Shown: positions 1 to 8,165, numbered from the stretch's first letter. The stretch: DNA of 20,398 nucleotides from Candidatus Segatella mututuai (GCA_002439605.1 DJOI01000054.1:43404-63801), one strand, 5' to 3'. Program-made: numbers and translations. Notes: a model not told the origin generated them from the sequence alone.

Positions 1-1362
1 CAGCAGGAAGACATCTTCGCCTTCATCGTGGCGACACTGACCACCATCGGCGGAGGACTCGTGCTGAAATGGCGAGGCCACGGAGCCGACAACTCCATGT
101 CGCGGCGCGATGCCTATCTCGTGGTCTCGCTCTCGTGGATTGTCTTCAGCCTCTTCGGCACGCTGCCATTCATGGTGAGCGGCTATATCAACAACTTCAC
201 CGACGCCTATTTCGAGACGATGTCGGGATTCACCACCACAGGAGCCACCATCATCGACGACGTGGAGCACTTCCCCCACGGCTTGCTGTTCTGGCGTTCG
301 CTCACCCATTGGATTGGGGGCTTGGGCATCGTGTTCTTCACCATTGCCCTGCTGCCGTCGCTCGTGGGCGGACAAACCAAGGTGTTCGCTGCCGAGGCCA
401 CCGGTCCCATCAAGACCAAGCTGCACCCCCGCATCTCCACCTCGGCAAAGTGGATATGGAGCATCTATCTCGTGCTCACCATCGCCTGCATCATTGCCTA
501 TTATGTGGCTGGGATGGGGCTTTTCGACAGTTTCAACTACGCCATGGCGACAACGGCGACAGGCGGCTTCTCCACCCACAACGCCAGCATAGAGTACTTC
601 CATTCGCCATCGCTCGAATACATCTGTACATTCTTCTGCTTCCTCTCGGGTGTCAACTTCACACTGCTCTATGCCGCAGTCATCAAGCTCAAGGTCAAGG
701 AGCTGTTTCACAACGCTGAATTCAGGTTCTACGCAGCAATCGTCACAGCCTTCAGCGCCTTCATCATGATAGAGCTCATGGTGATGCGCAACTACGACGT
801 GGAACACGCCTTTCGCTGCGCCATCTTCCAGGTGGTTTCGTTCATCACGACCACAGGGCTCTTCAACGACGATGCCGCGCTCTGGCCACACGTCACGTGG
901 GTGGTGCTGGCCATGTGCATGTTCATCGGTGCCTGCTCGGGCAGCACAAGCGGCGGACTGAAATGCATACGCGGCGTCATCTTGCTGCGCATGGTGAAGA
1001 ACGAGTTTCGCCAGATACTGCACCCCAACGCCGTGCTGCCGCTGAAGATAGACGGCGTGAACGTGCCCATGCAGAAACGAGGCACGCTGCTGGCTTTCCT
1101 CACCATCTATCTCATCATCTGTGTCATCATCTCGTTCACGATGATAGCGATGGGAATAGACAACACCAACGCCATCACCATCACGCTGAGTTGCGTGGGA
1201 AACGTAGGCCCTACGTTGGGAACCGAGATCGGTCCCACCATGTCGTGGAGCGAACTGCCCGACTTGGCCAAGTGGTTCTGCTCGCTGATGATGCTCATCG
1301 GCCGTCTGGAGATTTTCACCGTGCTGGTTATCTTCACACCGGCATTCTGGAAAGAGAACTAA
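1..1362 (+). CDS. trkH: TrkH family potassium uptake protein, 5' end cut by the window
   Basis: Inner-membrane K+-translocating subunit of the Trk/Ktr type, normally gated by the cytoplasmic NAD-binding protein TrkA. The frame is open from base 1 (codon phase 1) and runs 453 residues to TAA. A GTG at 28 is an internal codon, so the true start lies off the window; TrkH proteins are usually about 480 residues, so roughly 30 are missing. Numbered from the first codon, the four pore-loop filter regions are visible: FTTTGAT (about 77-83), TATGGFST (186-193), TTTGLF (284-289) and CVGNVGPTLG (399-408), each with the filter glycine, separated by hydrophobic membrane segments. TrkA is not in the window and may lie upstream. 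The family is secure from the four-fold pore pattern; ion selectivity is taken from the family. Confidence 0.95.
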   Translation, partial: QQEDIFAFIVATLTTIGGGLVLKWRGHGADNSMSRRDAYLVVSLSWIVFSLFGTLPFMVSGYINNFTDAYFETMSGFTTTGATIIDDVEHFPHGLLFWRSLTHWIGGLGIVFFTIALLPSLVGGQTKVFAAEATGPIKTKLHPRISTSAKWIWSIYLVLTIACIIAYYVAGMGLFDSFNYAMATTATGGFSTHNASIEYFHSPSLEYICTFFCFLSGVNFTLLYAAVIKLKVKELFHNAEFRFYAAIVTAFSAFIMIELMVMRNYDVEHAFRCAIFQVVSFITTTGLFNDDAALWPHVTWVVLAMCMFIGACSGSTSGGLKCIRGVILLRMVKNEFRQILHPNAVLPLKIDGVNVPMQKRGTLLAFLTIYLIICVIISFTMIAMGIDNTNAITITLSCVGNVGPTLGTEIGPTMSWSELPDLAKWFCSLMMLIGRLEIFTVLVIFTPAFWKEN

Positions 1363-1471
1363 AGGCAAGTATTTCTGCCTCGTTATCCGTATTGTTCATA
1401 ATACAGAAGGAGAAAGTAAATCGAATAAATAAACTTATTCTATCTGACTATAAATTATTAACAAGAGAACA

Positions 1472-2434
1472 ATGAAACCATTGAAATTTCAACCATTACT
1501 GAAGTCCACCATCTGGGGTGGCAACAAGATCATCGCCTTCAAGCACCTCGACCTGCAGCAGGAGAAGGTGGGCGAGAGTTGGGAAATCTCTGGCGTGCCA
1601 GGCAACGAGAGCATCGTGGCAAACGGTGAGATGCAGGGCAAACGCCTCAACGAAGTGGTAGCCGAACTGAAGGGCAGCTTCTTAGGCGAGGAAAACTACC
1701 GTCGCTTCGGCAATGAGTTTCCGTTGCTCATCAAGTTTATCGACGCCAACAGCGACCTATCCATCCAGGTGCATCCCAACGACGAGATAGCGCACAAGCA
1801 AGGCAAGGAACGCGGCAAGACCGAAATGTGGTACGCCCTGCCGTGCGACCCCAACGCCAAGCTGTACAACGGGTTGAAAATGAAGATTACGCCCGAAGAG
1901 TACAAGCAGATGGTGGAGAACGACACCATCACCGATGCCCTGGCACAGTACGACGTAAAGGAAGACGACTGCTTCTTCATCCCTGCCGGCAGAATACATG
2001 CCATCGGCACTGGCTGCTTTGTGGCAGAGATACAGCAGACCAGCGACGTGACCTATCGCATCTACGACTACAAGCGAAAGGACAAGGACGGAAACTACCG
2101 CCAGCTACACACCAAGCAAGCCGCCGAATGCATCGACTACACCGTGCTGCCCAATTACAGACAGGAATACAAGCCTGTGAAGAACCAGGGAGTGAGCATC
2201 GTGCGCTGCCCATTCTTCAATACTGCGGTCTACGACCTCGACGAGCCCATGACTTTGGATTACTCCGAGCTCGACAGCTTCGTGATCCTCATCGGCCTGA
2301 AGGGCGAGGCGAAGATCACCGACAACGAGGGCGGCGAGATTACACTGCAGGGCGGCGAGAGCATTGTGGTTCCTGCCTCCACCAAAACCCTGAAAGTGGA
2401 AGGAACGCTGAAATTCCTCGAGACATACGTGTAA
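1472..2434 (+). CDS. manA: Mannose-6-phosphate isomerase, class I
   Basis: Cytosolic zinc enzyme interconverting mannose 6-phosphate and fructose 6-phosphate, linking mannose use to glycolysis and supplying GDP-mannose for surface glycans. The 320 residues match the short, Bacillus-like class I form. Metal ligands are visible: Q99 and H101 in SIQVHPNDE, E118 in KTEMWY, and H176 in IPAGRIHAIGTG. The Arg of SDVTYRIYDY (R196) fits the substrate-phosphate Arg. The N-terminal WGG motif (about 15-17) and the C-terminal cupin-like GGESIVVPA stretch also fit. The start is ATG 1472 after an A-rich leader (AACAAGAGAACA) without a strong Shine-Dalgarno. It lies 109 bp after trkH on the same strand; I saw no convincing promoter or terminator between them, so co-transcription is possible. 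Confidence 0.96.
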   Translation: MKPLKFQPLLKSTIWGGNKIIAFKHLDLQQEKVGESWEISGVPGNESIVANGEMQGKRLNEVVAELKGSFLGEENYRRFGNEFPLLIKFIDANSDLSIQVHPNDEIAHKQGKERGKTEMWYALPCDPNAKLYNGLKMKITPEEYKQMVENDTITDALAQYDVKEDDCFFIPAGRIHAIGTGCFVAEIQQTSDVTYRIYDYKRKDKDGNYRQLHTKQAAECIDYTVLPNYRQEYKPVKNQGVSIVRCPFFNTAVYDLDEPMTLDYSELDSFVILIGLKGEAKITDNEGGEITLQGGESIVVPASTKTLKVEGTLKFLETYV

Positions 2435-2440
2435 TTTACC

Positions 2441-2582
2441 GGGAAAGTCAAGAGAAGTTATGCCATGGGGAATTAAGGGACAAACGCCTTATAGTTGATA
2501 GTCTGAAAACAAAGTAACAAAGGCTGTCGCCCATTCATTTCCCGATCGACCAAGGGGGCGATAACTTCTCCCTAACTTTCCC
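2441..2582. repeat. Imperfect long inverted repeat (possible MITE-like element or structured RNA)
   Basis: Left arm GGGAAAGT (2441-2448), three unpaired bases, then GAGAAGTTAT (2452-2461). Right arm ATAACTTCTC (2561-2570), four bases, then ACTTTCCC (2575-2582). This gives 18 paired positions enclosing about 99 bp. Inside, TCGCCC and GGGCGA can form a further stem. No transposase ORF is present and no target-site duplication is obvious at the edges. It could be a small non-autonomous mobile element, a folded RNA, or a leftover of an older gene. It fills the first third of the manA downstream gap; the rest of the gap up to the promoter at 2750 is A/T-rich with nothing I can assign. Confidence 0.5.
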
Positions 2583-2749
2583 ATCTTAAAATTATTTATT
2601 TCCCCTGGTCATGGCTTTTTTAAAACACGAAACAGCCCAATCGTGGAATTTCCATATCCTTATTATATTTTAATAAATTCGGAGGTTTTGTATCATCATC
2701 GAAACATCTTATAACGTTGTATTAAAATCCCTCTTTCAGTGCGTTATAA

Positions 2750-2781
2750 TTTGGAGGTGTGATATGAAATGATTACTTTTG
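2750..2781 (+). promoter_or_regulatory. Bacteroidetes-type promoter for the two exported-protein genes
   Basis: TTTG at 2750-2753, a 20-nt spacer, and TACTTTTG (TAnnTTTG consensus) at 2774-2781. Both boxes and the spacing match the Bacteroidetes sigma-ABfr consensus exactly. Transcription would begin near 2788, giving a leader of about 48 nt before ATG 2837. Confidence 0.75.
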
Positions 2782-2836
2782 CGCCGTCATATATGATAGA
2801 GGAACTGAGCAAGAACCTTTTAAAATAGATTAAAAT

Positions 2837-3325
2837 ATGAAACACAAAAAATTACTTGTAATGGCATTGTTGACATTGCTGCCAGCTATGCATGGATGGG
2901 CTGCAGATGTCTATTTCTACAGTGCATCAAATTCCCAATCAGTAGAGTCCGTCAAAGGTGTACAGCGCATCGAATTTACCACGACGGGGGTGAACGTTGT
3001 CACTACCGACGGAAAGACCATCCCTGTGAGTGCGTCGAACTTCGACTATGTGATGTTCCGAGACAAGACCACCGGCATCGGTTCAGTAAAAACATCTTCC
3101 GACCAGGGCATTGTCTTCTCCATCAACTCCGATGCCGTGCGCTTGACATCAGAGAAGCCCTTCTCTTCTGTCGAATTGATTGACGAGAGCGGTCGCAAGG
3201 TTGCCCAAGGCAAGGTGGATGGAACCCAGGCAAGCATTTCTCTTGCTTCCATAGATAACGGCATATATGTAGTCAAGGCAGTGGCAGGAGGCAAAACTGC
3301 AGTTAAGAAAATCGTTAAAAAATAA
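2837..3325 (+). CDS. Small exported protein with C-terminal type IX-like sorting tail
   Basis: 162 residues, function unknown. Residues 1-22 form a signal peptide (MKHKKLLVMALLTLLPAMHG then WA|AD). Residues about 23-80 form a beta-rich module with the pattern VQRIEF ... ISVSASNFDYVMF-like, ending near MFRDKT. The last ~75 residues read as a small beta domain ending VELIDESGRKVAQG ... NGIYVVKAVAGGKTAVKKIVKK, the typical shape of a type A type IX secretion sorting tail (GxYxVxV..GG then a basic end). It is the first gene of an operon: only 5 nt separate its stop from the next start. The protein is probably carried across the outer membrane and held at the surface or released; the tail assignment is by eye, and no enzyme motif was recognised. 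Confidence 0.8.
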   Translation: MKHKKLLVMALLTLLPAMHGWAADVYFYSASNSQSVESVKGVQRIEFTTTGVNVVTTDGKTIPVSASNFDYVMFRDKTTGIGSVKTSSDQGIVFSINSDAVRLTSEKPFSSVELIDESGRKVAQGKVDGTQASISLASIDNGIYVVKAVAGGKTAVKKIVKK

Positions 3326-3330
3326 ATGCT

Positions 3331-4344
3331 ATGAAGACGAACATTACACTCAAACACATATTTGCAGCCACGCTTTTGGCTTGTGGATGCTTTCTGAACG
3401 CAAACGCCGATGACGGAAACGTCTATGTCTATAAGAACGGTCACGTTGTGTTCTATGAAAGTCAGGAAAAAGTAGACCGCATCGCTCTCGAAGAGAACAA
3501 GACCAAGGTGTCGTTCTATGACAGCAACAACACCCAGCTTTACACAGCTTCCGCCAGCGACATCGACAATATATCCTTCGACTTTACCGCTCCTGTAGCC
3601 GACATGCTCGATGTACAGTTCGGTGAAGATGGTTCGGTGACAGATGTTTCCCCGATGAATAATCCCATAGAGACCTATAAGAATAACAACGGTAACTATG
3701 TCGAATCAACCGTCCCGACATATTACAGTGACGAATATGGTCGCTACGTTGCCACTTACGCCAACAAGTGGGGAGCTGGTGATCTCGGTACTAACGGCGT
3801 TTACAGCAAGATGGACTTCGCTTCTAACGAGGACTTCATTAATAAACTGAAAGACGGCCATACCCTCGAAACCATCGTACGTGTCAACGAGGAAGTGCCC
3901 GACGCTGAGTCTAAATGGTTCTCTGCTCACGAAGCAGGCGGTACGGGTCTGATGATCTGCAAGAAGAAAAATGGCCTTAATGGAGAGGACGAGATTACTT
4001 TCCTGCCCAATGTGTCGGCCGATGGGACGAAGAGTAAGTGGATTTGGTGTACCAGTGGTGTCACTCCCGAAGTTGGAACCTTCTATGATGTTGTAGGAGT
4101 ATGGAACAAGGAAGAAGGCAAAGCCTACGTCTACATCAATGGCGAGCTGGCGAATACCGTCGATGCCGCAGGCGAGCTCCATTTGCCCAACAAAGAGGCT
4201 GCCAGATGGTTTGGCATCGGTTGCGATGCAGGTACTACAAGTGGACAGTTTGGTGGCAACTGGGATATCGTCAGTGCAAAAATCTACGACGCACCGTTGA
4301 CTGAGTACGACGTGAAGATGATGTACGAAAAATCTCAGCAATAA
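3331..4344 (+). CDS. Exported LamG-like (concanavalin-fold) domain protein
   Basis: 337 residues. The N-terminus is a signal peptide; LLAC-G at C18 could serve as a lipobox, or signal peptidase I could cut after NANA (about 26), and I cannot decide between them. Residues about 28-90 (VYVYKNGHVVFYES ... VDRIAL ... DIDNISFDF) resemble the N-terminal module of the upstream gene. Residues about 95-335 look like a Laminin_G_3/concanavalin-type jelly roll: VQFGEDGSVTDVSP at the start, TLETIVRVNEE, a central GTFYDVVGVWNKEEGKAYVYINGE strand pair, and a final WDIVSAKIYDAPLTEYDVKMMYE, the usual LamG ending. Such domains bind glycans or other ligands and often accompany glycosidases; here a GH30 gene is convergent. 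The binding role is inference. It lacks the basic sorting tail seen on the preceding gene. Confidence 0.8.
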   Translation: MKTNITLKHIFAATLLACGCFLNANADDGNVYVYKNGHVVFYESQEKVDRIALEENKTKVSFYDSNNTQLYTASASDIDNISFDFTAPVADMLDVQFGEDGSVTDVSPMNNPIETYKNNNGNYVESTVPTYYSDEYGRYVATYANKWGAGDLGTNGVYSKMDFASNEDFINKLKDGHTLETIVRVNEEVPDAESKWFSAHEAGGTGLMICKKKNGLNGEDEITFLPNVSADGTKSKWIWCTSGVTPEVGTFYDVVGVWNKEEGKAYVYINGELANTVDAAGELHLPNKEAARWFGIGCDAGTTSGQFGGNWDIVSAKIYDAPLTEYDVKMMYEKSQQ

Positions 4345-4403
4345 ACGCATTGGCATGAAGGAGAAACCTTCGTTTTGATATTTCCTTATAGATTACAATG
4401 ATA

Positions 4404-4434
4404 GGGCGTACCTTTGGAGGTACGCCCCTTTTTT
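4404..4434 (+). terminator. Strong intrinsic terminator
   Basis: Perfect 9-bp stem GGGCGTACC (4404-4412) / GGTACGCCC (4419-4427), 6-nt loop, then C and a run of six T. It ends the operon of 2837-4344. On the minus strand the stem has no matching T-run, so it is mainly a plus-strand terminator. Confidence 0.92.
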
Positions 4435-4496
4435 GTGGTTATGCCGGGTGGTAAGTAGTTGCCAAACAACCCTAAGTATGGCAACTGTTCGGGCTT

Positions 4497-6149
4497 TCAA
4501 TATCTAATGATTTTTCTCCCTCCATGTATGAGAATTTGTCCGACGACAGGCTCTGCTATGCGTTTTCCGTCGATGCTGTAATATTCATCATCATCGGGAT
4601 TGTCCACTTCTATGGCATTTATAGAAGAAACAATGCCACTATACGGAATAAGCAACGAGACTATACTCTCCGCAGGAAGTTTCACATCAACATGCCATGC
4701 AGAAGATTGTCCAGACACTCCTACTTCCACATCAGACGCACCATTGTTGGACATGAGCACGGCATAAGAACCGTCGGGGTTGCGAAAGGCGGCACTTGCG
4801 ATTCCTGATACCTTACCAGAAGAAAGCCATACCGCCCCTGGACGCACTACAGCCGACGCATGGCTTATGACATAATAGTGACGATTATACGTGAGTTTGC
4901 TGTAATTCTTTGAGTCGATATCCACCGCGCCATAACAGTTCTGGCAACCTCCTCTCAGCTTCGGGGCACCATTGTTGTCAAGCATCAGGTTCCAATACAT
5001 CACCGCCGTGCAGTACTTGTTAAGCAGACCTATCATCAAGCGTTCCATGTCCTCGTTCAGATGGGTCTTGCTGTTGACGTTGGTCGTGCCGCATTCCAAG
5101 TCGCGCCCATCGTTCCACTCGCCAAGCGATGCTTCGGTGAATATCACTTGCTTACCAGGCTTCTGAACATGAATGTTGGAAAGCTCAGACGGATCGCCAC
5201 CATAGTCGTGGTAAGCCGAACCAACGACAAGTTCGCTGCCTTCGAAATCGTTGCCAAGAGCGTTATATACCTTTATCGGGTAATTGTCCTGGTCTTTTTC
5301 GTCATCGTAATTGAAATTATGGTCGTAAACGTATATTTTTGTTTCCAGATTGTTACGTTTGAACGTTGATGCGAGAACCTTCACGAATTTTGCTTCGTCG
5401 TCCCATGGCATTTTCATGCTGGCAGTATTACCACCGTTCAGCGGTTCGTTCTGTGGACTTACGGCGTAGATATTTATCCCTTGCTTTTTCATAGCCTCTA
5501 TGAATTTTACGAAGTAGTCGGCATATGTCTGTTGATATTTGGGATTGAGGTATCCGCCTTGCCATACACTCCAAGCTATATTGCCATTTTGCGTGAACGA
5601 TTTCATCCATGTCGGACACGACCAGGGAGTGGCGATGATCTTCATGTCGGGATTGATAGCCAGTATTTCCTTGAGTACGGGTATGATGTATTTGGTCTCG
5701 TCCTGTTGCAATGCGAAGTGCTCCAGTCCCTTTTCATCGCATAGCGAATAGGTCTTGCTGGAGAAGTCACAGCTACCTATGGCTATCCGGGCATAGCTCA
5801 CACCGTAGCCCTCGGTAGGCGAGTAGGTTTGGAGCAGAAAACGATGTCTGTTGGTTTTAGACATTTTCATCAGATTATAGCACGAAGCATAAGTAAGGGC
5901 AAATCCAAAGCCCTCTATTGTCTGGCGTTCCCTTGAAGTATCGAACAGTAATTTCTTGCTTTCCGATGATTTGCCAGCCTGGACCGGTACTGTAGTCTTT
6001 GAAAGCCCAAGGCTTCCGTCTGATGTTGTCGTGTAGACGGTGGCTGTCTGAGCCGTCACTTCCGTGACAAACAGGAGAAAAGCCATAGAAAGGACTATTT
6101 TCCTGATTCTTCTTTGTTTTTTACGTGTCATTTCTGTATGTGTAATCAT
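4497..6149 (-). CDS. Exported glycoside hydrolase family 30 enzyme
   Basis: Retaining beta-glycosidase of GH30 (family members act on glucosylceramide, beta-1,6-glucan or xylan). The start is ATG 6149, giving 550 residues; an upstream TTG at 6200 would lie inside the promoter. ATG 6131 is an alternative and gives the cleanest signal peptide (MTRKKQRRIRKIVLS.. to VTAQ). Family marks, numbered from ATG 6149: GFGFALTYAS near 80-89, TPWSCPTWMKS near 174-184, the acid/base Glu E235 in AVSPQNEPL, and the nucleophile E339 in VIFTEASLGEW. The TIM barrel is followed by a beta-sandwich ending in PDGSYAVLMSNN. The last ~25 residues (YYSIDGKRIAEP ... GGRKIIRY) look like a type IX sorting tail. Subfamily 3 (beta-1,6-glucanase) is plausible but not established. 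It converges with the LamG operon, which suggests a shared polysaccharide-related role (inference). Confidence 0.93.
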   Translation of the reverse strand: MITHTEMTRKKQRRIRKIVLSMAFLLFVTEVTAQTATVYTTTSDGSLGLSKTTVPVQAGKSSESKKLLFDTSRERQTIEGFGFALTYASCYNLMKMSKTNRHRFLLQTYSPTEGYGVSYARIAIGSCDFSSKTYSLCDEKGLEHFALQQDETKYIIPVLKEILAINPDMKIIATPWSCPTWMKSFTQNGNIAWSVWQGGYLNPKYQQTYADYFVKFIEAMKKQGINIYAVSPQNEPLNGGNTASMKMPWDDEAKFVKVLASTFKRNNLETKIYVYDHNFNYDDEKDQDNYPIKVYNALGNDFEGSELVVGSAYHDYGGDPSELSNIHVQKPGKQVIFTEASLGEWNDGRDLECGTTNVNSKTHLNEDMERLMIGLLNKYCTAVMYWNLMLDNNGAPKLRGGCQNCYGAVDIDSKNYSKLTYNRHYYVISHASAVVRPGAVWLSSGKVSGIASAAFRNPDGSYAVLMSNNGASDVEVGVSGQSSAWHVDVKLPAESIVSLLIPYSGIVSSINAIEVDNPDDDEYYSIDGKRIAEPVVGQILIHGGRKIIRY

Positions 6150-6171
6150 TATTTGCTCAAGATATTTTAAG

Positions 6172-6201
6172 CAAAAATACAAATAACTCGGAAGAATCAA
6201 A
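6172..6201 (-). promoter_or_regulatory. Promoter of the GH30 gene
   Basis: On the minus strand, TTTG (plus 6198-6201), an 18-nt spacer, and TATTTTTG (plus 6172-6179). Transcription would start near 6165, about 16 nt before ATG 6149. This rules out the TTG start at 6200. Confidence 0.65.
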
Positions 6202-6277
6202 TTTCGATACTATGACTTTCTTGATGCAAATCCGTTACAAAACGATCGTGGGCAGTTCGCAATATGAATTTGTTTTC

Positions 6278-7276
6278 TTATCTTTTCTTCAAGAACTTCT
6301 CCACGTCCGCCTGTATCTTTTGGAATTCGGGCGAAAACTGATAGTAGGTGTTCTTCTTCATCATCATCTTCACATTGCCCAAGCTGTTCTCGTAGCAAGC
6401 TATCTCGGTACGCGCTTGCTCTCTGTGGATGGCACGATTGCGAATATCGTTCTCCTGCTCGTTGCGCAAAAGGTCGCACACGGTCTGCACCAGCGGGCAC
6501 ACCACCAAGTCGAAGAGATGATGCCCCTGGACATAAAGATAAGTATTGTTCTCGTTGATGCCCAAACTGCGCAACATGCGCTCCACCCCCGGCAAAACCT
6601 CCTTGAGCTTAGGGAACCTGCGCTCCAACTGGAATATCTTCGCCCTGACCTTCTTGCCCAAATAATCTATCGCCCACTTAGGTTCCTGAACGCGCACCGA
6701 GGGGAGCACCACCACCTTGTTGAACTCGCACATGTCGAAGTGCATCGTCATCTTGCGGCGCTGCAGAAAAGCGACGTGCCAAACAAAGAGTGGCCAGATG
6801 GTTTGCGAATACGACTGCAGAAAGCGCTCGAAATCGAAGATGGCATGGTCGTTGAGCGTCACCATCACGCACGTCTCGTGCAACCCCTTGGCGTAACATT
6901 GGAAGTTTTCTATCGCATAGGCATAAGTGTGAAAAATGTAGGGATTCTCCAAGATTTGCTTCGACATCTCCGTGGAACCTTGCAATATATAGTCGTAGTC
7001 GGCATCCACGCAGGCTATCATGTCTCGTCCCACGCCCTTGAGCATATTGGAAATGGCAGCTTTCTTGCCCCTATCGAGATGCTGGTTGCGCGAAGGCAGC
7101 ATGATGTCGAAAGTCAGCTTGTCGTCCTCGTAGCGTCCGAGCACGGAGCGCCAGAAGAACACATCGTCGTAGCTCTCGACGTAGACCACTATCTTGCGCC
7201 TCGATTTCTTCGAAGCCATCCTGTTGGCTGCCTCGAAATACTGCGAGTTGATGTTGTCGGTTAGTCTTTTGCTCAT
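6278..7276 (-). CDS. DUF4435 (Toprim-like) protein, partner of the upstream ATPase; AriB-like
   Basis: 332 residues. The N-terminal ~110 residues look like a Toprim fold: a buried strand plus acid in VVYVESYDDVFFW (E34), a helix, then MIACVDADYDYI (D91 and D93), the Glu...DxD set that binds divalent metal in OLD nucleases and related enzymes. The middle part (YAYAIENFQCYAKGL, about 118-132) is typical of DUF4435 proteins. The C-terminal third is helical and basic. No signal peptide or membrane segment, so it should be cytosolic. It starts 13 nt after the stop of the ATPase gene and is clearly in its operon. In PARIS, AriB is a DUF4435/Toprim nuclease released by its ATPase partner AriA when a phage trigger is sensed. 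The family call is firm; the defence role here is inference from pairing and order. Confidence 0.85.
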   Translation of the reverse strand: MSKRLTDNINSQYFEAANRMASKKSRRKIVVYVESYDDVFFWRSVLGRYEDDKLTFDIMLPSRNQHLDRGKKAAISNMLKGVGRDMIACVDADYDYILQGSTEMSKQILENPYIFHTYAYAIENFQCYAKGLHETCVMVTLNDHAIFDFERFLQSYSQTIWPLFVWHVAFLQRRKMTMHFDMCEFNKVVVLPSVRVQEPKWAIDYLGKKVRAKIFQLERRFPKLKEVLPGVERMLRSLGINENNTYLYVQGHHLFDLVVCPLVQTVCDLLRNEQENDIRNRAIHREQARTEIACYENSLGNVKMMMKKNTYYQFSPEFQKIQADVEKFLKKR

Positions 7277-7289
7277 GGATTCGCAAAAT

Positions 7290-8108
7290 TTAGTGAAGAG
7301 TGATGTCGCTCACGTCCGTCACACGGTCGGTCCAGCCGTCCATTACCACGGCAGGGCTATGGGTGGTCATGATGATCTGGACATTGTGGTTGAGCCTGAG
7401 CACCAAGCCGATGAGCTGCTTTTGCCACTCGAAGTGGAGACTGATTTCAGGCTCGTCCATAAATAGGACGTATGGCTGGTTGTCCTCCACCAACACGGTG
7501 AGCAGGATGGCGAGAATCTGCTTCTCGCCCGCCGACAGCTGGTAAGGCATCAACAGCTCGCCCATCTGGTTGAACCGTATCTCGTTGGCGGTGCGGACGA
7601 TGGCCTTGCCCGTTTCCTGGAAGAGACTGTCCACGATGTCTTGGAAGAGTTTCTTCGGTTCGCTCAGGGCTTGCGCCTTCTGGGCGGCATCTGGCTCTCC
7701 GCTTTGCAGCACGGCGATGATGCGGTTGCCGATGTTCACCTGGTAGTCGAGGTACTTGCGCTGAAGCTGGAAGAGCTGCCAGTCGAGCTCGGTGACGAGC
7801 GAGAGGTCTATCTTGTTGATCATCTCCGCATTCATCAACGGCCTGTCCACCGAGCGAATCACATCGTAGCGAATCCACTTCGCCTCGGCAGGTTCCACCT
7901 GCAGGTGAACCCCTTTGAGCATATGGCTGGGGAACTCGCCCCCGGCACTCAGTCCTTTCACCACTTTATTCAATATAGTACTCTTGCCCACGCCGTTCAC
8001 ACCGCTCAGGATGTTCACCCTGCGGTCGAGGTTCCACAATATGTGCTTGGTACCACTCCAAAGAGAGTCTATCTCTATCTGCTTGATATAGTCGGCATAT
8101 TTCTGCAT
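7290..8108 (-). CDS. ABC/OLD-type AAA ATPase, AriA-like
   Basis: 272 residues from ATG 8108. An in-frame ATG at 8141 would give 11 more residues, but a TATATTTG promoter box lies between the two, so 8108 is preferred. Walker A is GVNGVGKST (36-44, K42), the signature is LSAGEKQ (191-197), Walker B is VLFMDEPE (214-221, E219 catalytic), and the switch His is H250 in MTTHSP. The ~140 residues between Walker A and the signature are helical, as in Rad50/RecF/OLD ATPases, but short. It ends soon after the His switch with no Toprim domain of its own; the Toprim-like part is encoded by the next gene. It was probably selected as a sensor or regulator for that partner. Alternative: a conserved Bacteroidales housekeeping pair unrelated to defence. 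Confidence 0.88.
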   Translation of the reverse strand: MQKYADYIKQIEIDSLWSGTKHILWNLDRRVNILSGVNGVGKSTILNKVVKGLSAGGEFPSHMLKGVHLQVEPAEAKWIRYDVIRSVDRPLMNAEMINKIDLSLVTELDWQLFQLQRKYLDYQVNIGNRIIAVLQSGEPDAAQKAQALSEPKKLFQDIVDSLFQETGKAIVRTANEIRFNQMGELLMPYQLSAGEKQILAILLTVLVEDNQPYVLFMDEPEISLHFEWQKQLIGLVLRLNHNVQIIMTTHSPAVVMDGWTDRVTDVSDITLH

Positions 8109-8128
8109 AATAGTAACATTTAATACCG

Positions 8129-8136
8129 CAAATATA
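8129..8136 (-). promoter_or_regulatory. -7 box for the ATPase/DUF4435 operon
   Basis: TATATTTG on the minus strand (plus-strand CAAATATA). Transcription would begin near 8122, giving a leader of about 14 nt to ATG 8108. The -33 region is A-rich without a clear TTTG. The box lies downstream of the ATG at 8141, which decides the start. Confidence 0.6.
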
Positions 8137-8157
8137 CTCATTTTCTCCGATTTTTTG

Positions 8158-8165
8158 TACCTTTG
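8158..8165 (+). promoter_or_regulatory. -7 box for the EamA gene
   Basis: TACCTTTG matches TAnnTTTG. Transcription would begin near 8172, giving a leader of about 43 nt to ATG 8215. Its -33 position (about 8134) falls in the -7 box of the divergent ATPase promoter, so the two promoters overlap face to face. Confidence 0.6.

Noticed and set aside
1363..1380. AGGCA/TGCCT stem after trkH as a terminator
   Set aside because: Only 5 bp with an 8-nt loop and no T-run; too weak to call.
6212..7264. 350-codon plus-strand open frame opposite the DUF4435 gene
   Set aside because: It is the antisense shadow of the DUF4435 gene: no start signal, no recognisable protein features, and a His/Leu-rich composition typical of mirrored reading.
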